Positions 1-8,146 of a stretch of 21,811 nucleotides of DNA are shown here, piece by piece. The stretch comes from a virus. The notes under the pieces were generated by a model. The model worked only from the letters and a program-made list of their open reading frames with translations. It was not told the origin of the DNA and did no database searches. The stretch lies in IMG/VR virus record IMGVR_UViG_3300023196_000719, positions 1-21,811 of that record; one strand, given 5' to 3'. A program made the translations under genes and the position numbers. Position 1 is the first letter of the stretch; each line of letters opens with the position of its first letter.

Positions 1-71
1 ATTCAAGAGCTCAAATGAAAGAAGGAGCTAAAAACTTACCTTGGGAAGCTGAGGCTTATAAAAATTCATAA
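1..71 (+). CDS. C-terminal fragment of an upstream gene (partial)
   Basis: Reading from base 3, one frame is open to a TAA at 69-71 and encodes the last 22 residues of a protein, ending NLPWEAEAYKNS. The other two forward frames hit stops within the first 30 bases. The stop lies 16 bases before the next start, which fits the tight packing elsewhere. Too little remains to name a family. It could instead be non-coding sequence that happens to be open. Confidence 0.5.
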   Translation, partial: SRAQMKEGAKNLPWEAEAYKNS

Positions 72-87
72 ATAAACAAACTGAAAA

Positions 88-594
88 ATGTCAAAATTAA
101 AAAACGCATCAAAACCACCTTTCTATAAGACTGGACCTTTATATCTTCACGCTGAAGATCATGATACTCCTGGCTCAAGTGGACCTGCTAAACCTAAAGC
201 AATTGAATCTAGTAAAAAACCTGGCTTGCCAGGCTACCAACCTCTTGGTGATGCCGATAAAATGAAAGGTAATAGTGTTGAAGCACAAGCGTTTAATACT
301 ATCAACGCTAGGTCTCAAAAAAAGATGAAAGAAGAGCATAAGCAACGGGATTTAAATACTAAATCTGTAAAAGTAGGAGATAATTTTAATATTGGCCATA
401 AGGTTGTTGGTATAGATGAAAAAACAGGTGATGTTTTTAGTAGAAAAGGTAATAATGTACAAGTTTATAAAAGCTCTAGGAGAGACGCGCAAAGATACGC
501 ACGATCGATAGGGCAAGGATATACGGCTAAATTTACACCACAAAAAATAAAACACGGCTATAATAGCGCTGGTAATCTTTTTGAAAGAAAATAA
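88..594 (+). CDS. hypothetical basic protein, 168 aa
   Basis: No family is recognised. The N-terminal third (residues 1-60) is rich in Pro, Gly, Lys and Ser and looks disordered. Residues 70-95 are a charged, probably helical stretch. Residues 95-130 alternate in a way that suggests a small beta domain (motif VGDNFNIGHKVVGIDEKTGDV). The C-terminus is Arg/Lys-rich. There is no signal peptide or membrane segment. The start is the first ATG after the upstream stop and follows an A-rich leader (AACTGAAAA). The TAA stop overlaps the holin start as TAATG, so the two are probably translationally coupled. A small virion or lysis-associated protein is possible, but that rests only on position. Confidence 0.75.
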   Translation: MSKLKNASKPPFYKTGPLYLHAEDHDTPGSSGPAKPKAIESSKKPGLPGYQPLGDADKMKGNSVEAQAFNTINARSQKKMKEEHKQRDLNTKSVKVGDNFNIGHKVVGIDEKTGDVFSRKGNNVQVYKSSRRDAQRYARSIGQGYTAKFTPQKIKHGYNSAGNLFERK

Positions 595-998
595 TGAAGA
601 AATTATTTCAATGGCTTACTGGTGGAGTGATAAAAGAAGTTGGTAACGTTATTGATAAACTTACTACAACTAAAGAAGAGAAACTAGAGGCTCAAAGATT
701 AATACAAGAAATATTAGAAAAAGCTGATAGTGAAGCTCAGGCTCAAGTTACTGACCGTTGGAAAGCTGATATGCAAAGTGATAGCTGGTTGTCTAAGAAT
801 ATAAGACCTATGGTTTTAATATATTTAACATTTATATTTAGTGTTTTATCTTTTGCAGATGGTAATATAGGTAGCTTTAAAGTAGATGAATCTTATACGC
901 CAATATTTCAGTCTTTACTTATAACAGTATACGGAGCTTACTTTGTTGGTCGTACTTGGGAAAAAAATAAAAAATCAAGTGATAATAAAATTAAGTAA
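594..998 (+). CDS. phage holin, 3TM-holin-like
   Basis: Likely the holin, which sits in the inner membrane and permeabilises it to time lysis. Residues 1-50 form an amphipathic or helical region with a Gly-rich start (WLTGGVIKEVGNVIDKL) and then a charged helix. The signature DRWKADMQSDSWLSKNIRP (residues 54-72) leads into a hydrophobic segment at about 72-88. A second hydrophobic segment lies at about 102-119, followed by a Lys-rich tail. This arrangement, and the SDSWLSKNIRP motif just before the first strong membrane segment, match the 3TM holin family found in many tailed phages and gene transfer agents. The first ATG overlaps the preceding stop. No endolysin is visible nearby, so its partner probably lies upstream of the window. 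Confidence 0.85.
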   Translation: MKKLFQWLTGGVIKEVGNVIDKLTTTKEEKLEAQRLIQEILEKADSEAQAQVTDRWKADMQSDSWLSKNIRPMVLIYLTFIFSVLSFADGNIGSFKVDESYTPIFQSLLITVYGAYFVGRTWEKNKKSSDNKIK

Positions 999-1025
999 AA
1001 ATAAAACTAATTAAATCAAATCAAA

Positions 1026-1292
1026 ATGTCAAAAATCAAAAAAGAACAATTAGAGAAAATTCAAAGTCAACAAAGTAGACTTCAAGCTATATTTACGGAT
1101 ATAGGTGCTTTAGAAGCACGTAAGCATGAGGTTTTACACGCTCAAGCTGCTATTTCTCAAGAAATAAATATCACTAAAAAAGAGCTTGAAGATGAATACG
1201 GAGCTATTAATATTGATATTACAGATGGTAGTTATACTTCCATTGAAGAAAAAGATGATACTGAATTGTCAGTTGTTAAATCAATTAACTAA
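1026..1292 (+). CDS. small coiled-coil protein, 88 aa
   Basis: Residues 1-58 are strongly heptad-patterned and charged (KKEQLEKIQSQQSRLQ, then LEARKHEVLHAQAAISQEI), predicting a coiled coil. The conserved-looking tail is LEDEYGAINIDITDGSY, then an acidic end. Small proteins with this coiled coil plus a GAINIDITDG-type ending recur in marine phage late operons, usually without an assigned role. A structural or chaperone-like part is possible. The start follows an A-rich leader containing the repeat AAATCAAATCAAA. The TAA overlaps the next ATG (TAATG at 1290-1294). Confidence 0.85.
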   Translation: MSKIKKEQLEKIQSQQSRLQAIFTDIGALEARKHEVLHAQAAISQEINITKKELEDEYGAINIDITDGSYTSIEEKDDTELSVVKSIN

Positions 1293-1519
1293 TGAGCTCT
1301 GTAGTTAGAAAAATAAGTATAGGTTCTGATTACAAAAATGATGCAATGCATTATGCTGTAGGTCAAAAAGTTTATGGAGGTCATACTATATCAGCTATAT
1401 TATACTCCGAAGACGATAACTCTTACAGTATCTATATCAAAAAGAAAGATGAGGTAATGCCATGGAAGAAATTCAATTCTAACATGGCTATATCTGTTGA
1501 ATACGATTTAGAATACTAA
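1292..1519 (+). CDS. hypothetical protein, 75 aa
   Basis: A small, probably all-beta protein of unknown function. It begins with a conserved-looking segment (KISIGSDYKNDAMHYAVGQ) and contains an amphipathic strand pair (NSYSIYIKKKDEVMPWKKF). No catalytic motif, cysteine cluster or membrane segment is visible. It is joined to both neighbours by TAATG overlaps (1290-1294 and 1517-1521), so it appears to be translated with the coiled-coil protein upstream and the GroES-like protein downstream. I recognise the pattern as typical of Bacteroidota phages but cannot give a function. Confidence 0.8.
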   Translation: MSSVVRKISIGSDYKNDAMHYAVGQKVYGGHTISAILYSEDDNSYSIYIKKKDEVMPWKKFNSNMAISVEYDLEY

Positions 1520-2124
1520 TGAAGAGTTTATTTGACTTTATTGTAAGACCAACAAACAAAAGATACGACAACGAAATCAAAATAGGTGACAAAAGCCTTA
1601 TAACTAATAGTAACACTGAAGATTTTAAAGCTGTTAGCAATAGAGCTGTGGTAGTTTCTACTCCATCAGCGTATTCTACGTTAATTAAAGAAGGTGATAT
1701 AGTTATTATACATCATAACGTTTTTAGAAGCTTTTTTGATATTAGAGGTAAAAGAAAAGACAGTAGATCTAAGTTTGTAGACGATCTGTACTTTTGCTCA
1801 CCTGACCAAATATATTTATATAATAATGGTGATGATTGGAAGTCTTTTAGAGATAGGTGTTTCGTAAAACCACTGTTAGATAATAATGATCTAACGCTGG
1901 ATAAAGAAAGAAAGCTTATAGGAATACTAAAATATGGTAATAGTTCCTTAGAAGCCGTTAAAATCGTTCCTGGTGACCTAATAGGTTATACTCCATATGG
2001 TGAGTTTGAATTTATAATTGACGGAGAGCGTTTATACTGTATGAAATCAAATGATATTGTAATTAAATATGAATACAAAGGAGACGAAGAAGAATATAAT
2101 CCAAGCTGGGCAAATAGCAGTTGA
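1519..2124 (+). CDS. tandem GroES-like co-chaperonin candidate, 201 aa
   Basis: Two repeats can each be laid against GroES. Repeat 1 (about residues 5-105) has a strand FDFIVRP, a loop region with SLIT, then NRAVVVSTP and KEGDIVIIHHNVF. Repeat 2 (about 112-185) has DRCFVKPLL, LIGILKYGN, VKIVPGDLIGYTPYGEF and IDGERLYCMKSNDIVIKYEY. These parallel the GroES pattern of DRVIVK, GEVLAVG, VGDIVIF and a C-terminal strand with a DIL-type ending. The C-terminus is acidic, ending NPSWANSS. By analogy with T4 gp31, it could cap a chaperonin to help the capsid protein fold. SLIT at residues 26-29 lies where the GroES mobile loop would be, so it may be the chaperonin contact; that is inference. The last 56 bases overlap the next gene. 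The stop is TGA, the only TGA in the window. Confidence 0.6.
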   Translation: MKSLFDFIVRPTNKRYDNEIKIGDKSLITNSNTEDFKAVSNRAVVVSTPSAYSTLIKEGDIVIIHHNVFRSFFDIRGKRKDSRSKFVDDLYFCSPDQIYLYNNGDDWKSFRDRCFVKPLLDNNDLTLDKERKLIGILKYGNSSLEAVKIVPGDLIGYTPYGEFEFIIDGERLYCMKSNDIVIKYEYKGDEEEYNPSWANSS

Positions 2125-2341
2125 GGAATTAATTAAGGTTGCTAAAGAGCCTATTGTTGATTCTGACGAGGATATATCTGCTGATAGATTAAAAAATGCA
2201 GCAGCTACAAAAAAGCTAGCTATATTTGATGCATTCGAGATACTTACTCGTATACAAGAAGAAGAGGATAGAATAAATGAAAAACCTGTAGAGACTAAAG
2301 AAAAAAGTTTCAGAGGTTTTGCTGAAGGAAGATCTAAGTAA
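2069..2341 (+). CDS. putative small terminase subunit or terminase-associated protein, 90 aa
   Basis: A short, charged, mostly helical protein directly before the large terminase, the usual place for the DNA-recognising small subunit. Visible features are a basic N-terminus, a helix with AGQIAVEELIKVAKEP, the segment ADRLKNAAATKKLAIFDAFEIL, and a basic tail ending GFAEGRSK. No clear helix-turn-helix can be named, so the assignment rests on position and size. It is shorter than most small terminases, which often exceed 140 residues. The ATG at 2069 lies inside the preceding gene in another frame (56-base overlap). No later ATG would keep the conserved-looking helices. Its TAA overlaps the terminase ATG (TAATG). 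Confidence 0.6.
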   Translation: MNTKETKKNIIQAGQIAVEELIKVAKEPIVDSDEDISADRLKNAAATKKLAIFDAFEILTRIQEEEDRINEKPVETKEKSFRGFAEGRSK

Positions 2342-4551
2342 TGTACGAGCAGTCACTATATAAAATATTACCTGATCATGTTAAGTCTAAGGTTGTAAAC
2401 AAGAAAAATAGATATAACAAGTGGGAGTACGGCTATAACAAAGAGTTTGATATGATTGTTATCAGTAAAACTGGTAAAATAGGTGATATATACGAAATAC
2501 AAAACATTAAAATAGCTTTACCAAAAGAGGATAATGTTTTTGAGTTTGAAGGAAAAAGATGGAGACACACTGAATATCCAAAAGAGCTTTTAAAAATAAA
2601 ATCAGTATTTGATTGGGACGAGCATCCTTTACAATTTAAAGAAAAATGGTATGACTATATTGATAAAGAATTTAAAAGGCGTGAAGAAGGTTTTTGGTTT
2701 TATAACAAGAACAAGCCTACTTATATTACTGGTACTCACTACATGTACTTGCAGTGGTCCAAGATTGATGTTGGGCAACCAGACTTTAGGGAGTCAAACA
2801 GATTATTCTTTATATTCTGGGAAGCTTGTAAGGCAGATGTACGGTGTTACGGAATGTGTTATCTTAAAAACCGACGGTCAGGTTTCTCTTTCATGGCATC
2901 AGGTGAGACGGTTAACCAGGCAACAATATCCACAGATTCAAGATTTGGCATTTTATCAAAGTCCGGGCCAGACGCCAAAAAGATGTTTACTGATAAGGTC
3001 GTACCCATCTCAGTTAATTACCCCTTCTTCTTCAAACCAATCCAGGACGGTATGGACAGGCCGAAGACAGAACTTGCGTACAGAGTACCCGCGTCAAAGT
3101 TTACCAGAAAAAAGCTTGACACCAATGAGAAGCTACAGGAAATCACCGGGCTCGATACAACGATCGACTGGAAGAACACCGGGGACAACTCGTACGATGG
3201 TGAAAAATTAAAACTATTAGTCCACGATGAAAGTGGTAAATGGGAAAGACCTACAAACATACTAAACAACTGGAGAGTTACAAAGACTTGTTTACGATTA
3301 GGTTCTAGAGTTATAGGTAAGTGTATGATGGGATCAACATCAAATGCTTTAGATAAAGGTGGTGAGAATTTTAAAAAATTATACTATGATTCCGATGCAA
3401 CAAAAAGAAACCGCAACGGACAGACTAGCTCGGGACTATATTCTTTGTTCATACCTATGGAATGGAACTACGAAGGATTCATTGACGCTTATGGATTACC
3501 TGTATTCGATACACCGGAAAAGGAAATATTAGATCCTTTAGGTGATATTATAGATCAAGGTGTTATAGAACACTGGCAAAATGAAGTTGATGGTTTGAAA
3601 GATGACCAAGATGGATTAAATGAGTATTACAGACAGTTTCCGCGTACAGAGGAGCATGCTTTTAGGGATGAGGCTAAAGAGTCTTTATTTAACTTGACTA
3701 AAATATATGAACAAATAGATTACAATGCTGATCTACAAAATACCTCTACCATTACAACAGGTAGTTTTATGTGGGAGAATGGTATAAAAGATAGTAGAGT
3801 TTTATTCTATCCAAACAAAGATGGAAGATTCAGAATATCATGGGTTCCACAAATCGAGTTACAGAATAGAATAGTAATAAAGAATGGTATTAAATACCCT
3901 GGTAATGAACACTGTGGGGCTTTTGGTTGTGATAGTTATGATATATCAGGGACTGTTGACAAAAGAGGTTCTAATGGATCATTGCATGGCTTAACAAAGT
4001 TTTCTATGGAAAACGTACCACCTAACATATTCTTTTTAGAATATATAGCTAGACCTCAAACTGCTGAGATATTTTTTGAAGATGTATTAATGGCTTGCGT
4101 ATTTTATGGTATGCCAATACTAGCAGAAAATAATAAACCTAGATTATTGTACCATTTTAAAAGAAGAGGTTATAGAGGTTTTTCAATGAATAGACCAGAC
4201 AAAATATATAATAAACTATCTGTAACGGAAAGAGAAATAGGTGGAGTGCCTAACTCTAGTGAAGATATGAAGCAAGCTCATGCCGCAGCTATAGAGACAT
4301 ATATTGAAGAAAACGTAGGTAACACACCTAATGGTTGTGGAAGTATGTATTTTCAAAGAACGCTGGAAGACTGGGCTAAATTTAATATAAACAATAGAAC
4401 AAAACACGATGCCTCTATAAGTTCGGGGTTAGCTATAATGGCCTGTAATAAAAACAGGTATACGCCTGTAGCTAAAAGAGAGCACAAGAAAATAGATTTA
4501 GGTATAAAGCGATACAACAACAAGGGAACGTCGTCAAAAATTATAAGATAA
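2341..4551 (+). CDS. terL: terminase large subunit (DNA-packaging ATPase/nuclease)
   Basis: The motor that pumps DNA into the prohead through the portal and cuts the concatemer. The ATPase half has a lambda-type deviant Walker A at residues 174-183 (YLKNRRSGFS, with Lys176 upstream of the usual place). Walker B is LLVHDES at 292-298 with Asp296 and Glu297. A motif III candidate is GSTSN at 331-335. The RNase H-like nuclease half offers acidic residues at Asp531/Asp534 (GCDSYD), Glu596 (ILAENN) and Asp690 (HDAS). At 736 residues it is longer than the common 450-650 and close to crAss-like terminases. It follows the putative small subunit by TAATG and abuts the portal gene with no gap. Residues about 167-286 are encoded by an unusually GC-rich tract. 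Confidence 0.95.
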   Translation: MYEQSLYKILPDHVKSKVVNKKNRYNKWEYGYNKEFDMIVISKTGKIGDIYEIQNIKIALPKEDNVFEFEGKRWRHTEYPKELLKIKSVFDWDEHPLQFKEKWYDYIDKEFKRREEGFWFYNKNKPTYITGTHYMYLQWSKIDVGQPDFRESNRLFFIFWEACKADVRCYGMCYLKNRRSGFSFMASGETVNQATISTDSRFGILSKSGPDAKKMFTDKVVPISVNYPFFFKPIQDGMDRPKTELAYRVPASKFTRKKLDTNEKLQEITGLDTTIDWKNTGDNSYDGEKLKLLVHDESGKWERPTNILNNWRVTKTCLRLGSRVIGKCMMGSTSNALDKGGENFKKLYYDSDATKRNRNGQTSSGLYSLFIPMEWNYEGFIDAYGLPVFDTPEKEILDPLGDIIDQGVIEHWQNEVDGLKDDQDGLNEYYRQFPRTEEHAFRDEAKESLFNLTKIYEQIDYNADLQNTSTITTGSFMWENGIKDSRVLFYPNKDGRFRISWVPQIELQNRIVIKNGIKYPGNEHCGAFGCDSYDISGTVDKRGSNGSLHGLTKFSMENVPPNIFFLEYIARPQTAEIFFEDVLMACVFYGMPILAENNKPRLLYHFKRRGYRGFSMNRPDKIYNKLSVTEREIGGVPNSSEDMKQAHAAAIETYIEENVGNTPNGCGSMYFQRTLEDWAKFNINNRTKHDASISSGLAIMACNKNRYTPVAKREHKKIDLGIKRYNNKGTSSKIIR
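2840..3200. other. GC-rich, codon-shifted tract inside terL
   Basis: Hand counts give 138 G+C in 300 bases (46%) for 2881-3180, against 86/300 (29%) for 2401-2700 and 100/300 (33%) for 3541-3840. Third positions change most: runs of TTC, TAC, GAC, AAC, AAG, ACC, CCC, CGG and GGG replace the TTT, TAT, AAA and AGA used on either side. The reading frame is intact throughout. The tract encodes the Walker A region and stops just before Walker B. The edges are approximate. Recombination with a higher-GC relative or a chimeric assembly are the leading explanations. Confidence 0.75.
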
Positions 4552-6942
4552 ATGAAAGTATACACCAATGGTAATAGCTCTTTTCCTAGCCAAGTAGTTA
4601 GCGATGAAGTTAAAGCAAGCTTAGATTATGGTATTCAAGTAGCTAGAGCTATTGAAGGAGAGTGGTTTCAAGAAGGTCGTTCCGGTAATAGATACGCTCA
4701 AAGTTATAGCAATTATCACCAACTTAGACTATATTCTAGAGGCGAGCAGTCTATTGCTAAATATAAAGATGAGTTATCTATAAACGGTGATTTATCTTAT
4801 TTGAATTTAGACTGGAAACCAGTACCAGTCATACCTAAGTTTGTAGACATTGTTGTTAATGGAATGTCTAATAAAGAATATGATATAGTTGCTTACGCAC
4901 AAGATCCTGAGAGTCAAAAGAAAAGAACTGATCATGCTAGTGAAATAGCGGCAGATATGGTTGCCCAAGATTTAATTCAACAGGCAAAAGAAAATACTGG
5001 AAAAGATTTTTCAAGATCAAACTTAAAACAAGAAGAGTTACCATCTACTCTTGAAGAGTTAGAACTACACATGCAACTATCTTATAAGCAAGGTGTTGAA
5101 GTAGCTGAAGAAGAAGTAATAAATAATACTTTAGCAAGAAATAAGTATAACTTAATTAGACGTAGATTAAATCACGATTTAACAGTATTAGGTATTGCTG
5201 CAGTAAAAACAGGTTTTAACCCATCAAACGGAGTAACTATTGATTATGTTGATCCAGCTTATATGGTTTACTCATATACTGAAGATCCTAACTTTGATGA
5301 TATATACTATGTTGGTGAAGTAAAGTCCATAACTATATCTGAATTAAAAAAACAGTTTCCAGATATATCTGAAGATGAGCTAGAGGCTATACAAAAAATG
5401 CCAGGTAATTCTCAGTATATAACAGGTTGGGGTAATTATGATTCAAACACTGTTCAAGTTATGTATTTTGAATACAAGACTTATATGAACCAGGTGTTCA
5501 AAATAAAAACAACAGATAACGGGTTAGAAAAAGCTATAGAAAAAACAGATAGCTTTGATCCACCTTCTAATGATAATTTCGAAAGAGTAAGTAGGAGTAT
5601 AGAGGTCTTATATACCGGAGCTAAAGTTTTAGGTAATAACCATATGTTAGAGTGGAAACTCGCTGAAAACATGTCTAGACCTTTCGCTGACACAACTAAA
5701 GTAGAAATGAACTACTCTATATGTGCACCTAGAATTTATAAAGGTAGAATAGAATCTATAGTAAGTAGAATAACTGGTTTTGCAGATATGATTCAGTTAA
5801 CTCACTTAAAGTTACAGCAAGTAATGTCTAGAATAGTACCTGATGGTGTGTTCTTAGATATGGATGGTTTGGCTGAAGTTGACTTAGGTAATGGTACAAG
5901 TTATAATCCTGCGGAAGCTCTTAATATGTATTTCCAAACAGGTAGTGTTGTCGGTAGATCTTTGACTCAAGATGGAGGTATGAATGCGGGTAAAGTTCCT
6001 ATTCAAGAATTAGCTTCATCATCAGGTCAAGCTAAAATACAGAGTTTAATAGGTACTTATCAGTATTATTTACAGATGATAAGAGATGTAACCGGGCTAA
6101 ACGAAGCAAGAGATGGTTCTACGCCAGATAAAGACTCTTTATTAGGTTTACAAAAAATGGCAGTCAATGCATCTAATACAGCTACAAGACACTTAATGCA
6201 GGCTCAGTTGTTTTTAACTTTGAGAGTATGTGAGAATATTTCTTTAAAAATAGCAGATTCTTTATCATACCCATTAACAGCTAACTCATTAAAGCAAAGT
6301 ATATCTAATTATAACTTTCAAACACTTACTGAAATTGAAAACTTAAATCTACATGATTTTGGTATATATCTAGAACTAGAGCCTGACGAAGAAGAAAAAG
6401 CCAAGCTAGAGCAAAATTTACAAGTAGCATTACAAACTGGAAGCGTAGATCTTGATGATATTATAGACATAAGACAGGTTAGAAATTTAAAAATGGCTAA
6501 CCAGTTATTAAAGCTTAAGAAAAAGAAACGTCATCAACAAAAAATGGCTGATCAACAAGCTAACATACAGGCTCAGGCACAAGCAAACGCACAGTCTGCT
6601 GAAAAAGCTGCAATGGCTGAAGTTCAGAAACAACAAGCTCTAACTCAGGAGAAAGTAAGTATAGAGCAAGCAAAATCTCAGTTTGAAATACAACGTATGC
6701 AAACAGAGGCTCAAATAAAAAGAGAGCTAATGGCTGAAGAATTTAACTATCAGTTTCAATTAGCAAAAATAAAAGCTGATGCCGAAAAAGGTAGAGAGAC
6801 TGAAATAGAAGATCGTAAAGACGAAAGAACAAGAATACAAGCTACACAGCAATCAAAAATGATAGCTCAAAGACAAAACGATGAGTTGCCTAAAGACTTT
6901 GAATCATCTGCTTTTGATGATTTAAGTGGTTTTGGGCTGTAG
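4552..6942 (+). CDS. portal protein, 796 aa
   Basis: Forms the dodecameric channel at one capsid vertex that docks the terminase during packaging and the neck afterwards. The N-terminal part has the pattern HQLRLYSRGEQS ... KYKDELSINGDLSYLNLDW ... PVIPKFVDIVVNGM (about residues 55-110), which I recognise from portals of crAss-like and related marine podoviruses. The middle contains beta-rich wing sequence and long helices (QLTHLKLQQVMSRIVPDG, DVTGLNEARDG). Residues about 633-766 form a long Gln/Lys/Ala coiled coil, likely the barrel or a crown-like extension. The tail is acidic and ends DDLSGFGL. Length and position between terminase and scaffold fit. The stop is TAG followed at once by a second TAG, unusual here because most genes end in TAA. 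Confidence 0.92.
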   Translation: MKVYTNGNSSFPSQVVSDEVKASLDYGIQVARAIEGEWFQEGRSGNRYAQSYSNYHQLRLYSRGEQSIAKYKDELSINGDLSYLNLDWKPVPVIPKFVDIVVNGMSNKEYDIVAYAQDPESQKKRTDHASEIAADMVAQDLIQQAKENTGKDFSRSNLKQEELPSTLEELELHMQLSYKQGVEVAEEEVINNTLARNKYNLIRRRLNHDLTVLGIAAVKTGFNPSNGVTIDYVDPAYMVYSYTEDPNFDDIYYVGEVKSITISELKKQFPDISEDELEAIQKMPGNSQYITGWGNYDSNTVQVMYFEYKTYMNQVFKIKTTDNGLEKAIEKTDSFDPPSNDNFERVSRSIEVLYTGAKVLGNNHMLEWKLAENMSRPFADTTKVEMNYSICAPRIYKGRIESIVSRITGFADMIQLTHLKLQQVMSRIVPDGVFLDMDGLAEVDLGNGTSYNPAEALNMYFQTGSVVGRSLTQDGGMNAGKVPIQELASSSGQAKIQSLIGTYQYYLQMIRDVTGLNEARDGSTPDKDSLLGLQKMAVNASNTATRHLMQAQLFLTLRVCENISLKIADSLSYPLTANSLKQSISNYNFQTLTEIENLNLHDFGIYLELEPDEEEKAKLEQNLQVALQTGSVDLDDIIDIRQVRNLKMANQLLKLKKKKRHQQKMADQQANIQAQAQANAQSAEKAAMAEVQKQQALTQEKVSIEQAKSQFEIQRMQTEAQIKRELMAEEFNYQFQLAKIKADAEKGRETEIEDRKDERTRIQATQQSKMIAQRQNDELPKDFESSAFDDLSGFGL

Positions 6943-6993
6943 TAGTTTAGCTTTAAATAAAAGCAAATATTAACTATTTAATTATATTATATT

Positions 6994-8127
6994 ATGTCAG
7001 AAGAAAAACAAGAGGGAGAGTTCTCCTTGAAAGGTAAAAAAATTAAACCTAAGAATTTAGGTAAAACGAAAGACGAACCTATTAAAGTTGATTTATCTAA
7101 ACCCGCTGAAGAGACGGTTGTTGAGGAAGTTACAAAAATTGTAATTGATACTGAAGAAAATAAACCAGAAGAGGTTATAGAAAACACAGAGGTTACTCAA
7201 GATGATACACCTATTATACAGGAGATAACTGAAGAAGATTCTCAAAACGAAGTAGAAATTTTAGAAGAACAATTAGAGCAAGCTATTGTAGAAGAGAGCG
7301 CTGGAATTAATTTACCAGAAAATATTGAAAAGCTAGTTTCTTTTATGGAAGAGACCGGTGGTACAATTAACGACTACGTTAGATTAAACGCTGACTACTC
7401 TAATGTTGATAACGATACATTACTTAGAGAGTATTATAAAAAAACAAAGCCTTATTTAGATAATGAGGATTTAAGTCTCTTACTTGAAGATTTTTCATAT
7501 GATGAAGATCTAGACGAAGAAAGAGATATACGCAAGAAGAAACTTGCATTTAAAGAAGAAGTTGCAAAAGCCAAAAGCTTTTTAGAGGAAACAAAGAGTA
7601 AATACTACGACGAGATCAAGTTGAGACCGGGCGTAACTCAAGAACAACAAAAAGCTGTGGACTTTTTCAATAGATATAACGAAGAGCAAGGCAAAGCCGA
7701 GCAACAACATGAGTTATTCAAAGACCAAACTAAAAAACTATTCTCACAAGATTTCAAAGGTTTTGATTTCAATTTAGGAGAAAAGAAATTCAGGTATGGT
7801 GTAAAGGATCCTAGTAAAGTTGCAGAAACCCAGTCAAACATTAGTAACATCGTAGGGAAGTTCCTTAATAAAGATGGTAGTGTTAAAGACCCAGCGGGTT
7901 ATCACAAGGCTATGTACGCCGCTGCTAACGTCGATACTATTGCTAATCATTTTTATGAACAAGGAAAAGCTGATGCTGTCAAACAAGTTATAGACAGTTC
8001 AAAAAATCCAAGTCAAGCCTTAAGGCAATCGCCTCAAACAGGTTTTAAAGATGGTATCAAAGTAAAGGTGTTAAATGAAGGTGCTTTAAGTTCATCGAAA
8101 TTAAAAATAAAAAAAATAAAAATTTAA
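6994..8127 (+). CDS. putative capsid scaffolding protein, 377 aa
   Basis: Lies between portal and major capsid protein, the standard scaffold position. Residues 1-110 are very acidic and low in complexity (many Glu, Thr, Val, Asp). Residues 110-280 are charged and helical with coiled-coil character. The C-terminus is short and strongly basic (SSKLKIKKIKI); a basic helical end that touches the capsid shell is known from other scaffolds such as that of P22. No protease triad is evident, so a fused maturation protease is not supported. The start ATG follows an AT-only leader (TTAATTATATTATATT) without a Shine-Dalgarno sequence. The role is inferred from position and composition; a core or internal head protein is the alternative. 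Confidence 0.7.
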   Translation: MSEEKQEGEFSLKGKKIKPKNLGKTKDEPIKVDLSKPAEETVVEEVTKIVIDTEENKPEEVIENTEVTQDDTPIIQEITEEDSQNEVEILEEQLEQAIVEESAGINLPENIEKLVSFMEETGGTINDYVRLNADYSNVDNDTLLREYYKKTKPYLDNEDLSLLLEDFSYDEDLDEERDIRKKKLAFKEEVAKAKSFLEETKSKYYDEIKLRPGVTQEQQKAVDFFNRYNEEQGKAEQQHELFKDQTKKLFSQDFKGFDFNLGEKKFRYGVKDPSKVAETQSNISNIVGKFLNKDGSVKDPAGYHKAMYAAANVDTIANHFYEQGKADAVKQVIDSSKNPSQALRQSPQTGFKDGIKVKVLNEGALSSSKLKIKKIKI

Positions 8128-8146
8128 CATTTAAAATCATTTAAAA
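8128..8146 (+). promoter_or_regulatory. tandem-repeat 5' leader of the capsid gene
   Basis: The 19 bases between the scaffold stop and the capsid ATG are two copies of a nine-base unit, CATTTAAAA, separated by a T, with the second copy running into A-ATG. There is no Shine-Dalgarno purine run. A-rich, unstructured leaders promote initiation in Bacteroidota, so this may be a strong translation leader for the most abundant virion protein. The unit recurs once at 20869-20877, just before another ATG. Confidence 0.5.

Noticed and set aside
3108-3114. In-phase A-AAA-AAG heptamer inside the terminase gene (another near 315 in the 168-aa gene)
   Set aside because: Each encodes an ordinary Lys-Lys pair far from a stop, and a -1 shift would break a clearly continuous protein.
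2609-3211. A 200-codon open frame in +2 inside the terminase gene, and an opposing 83-codon frame at 3018-3269
   Set aside because: Both overlap the terminase, which has clear ATPase motifs in its own frame. They are open mainly because the local GC-rich composition removes stop codons.
6950-6964. Small hairpin GCTTT/AAAGC between portal and scaffold genes
   Set aside because: Only five pairs, AT-rich, with no following T-tract, so it is not a convincing terminator.
6943-6993. Search for a Bacteroidota promoter (TTG ... TAnnTTTG) in the gaps at 6943-6993, 9578-9664 and 10493-10567
   Set aside because: No good match to both boxes with suitable spacing was found; the gaps are too AT-rich to call a promoter.
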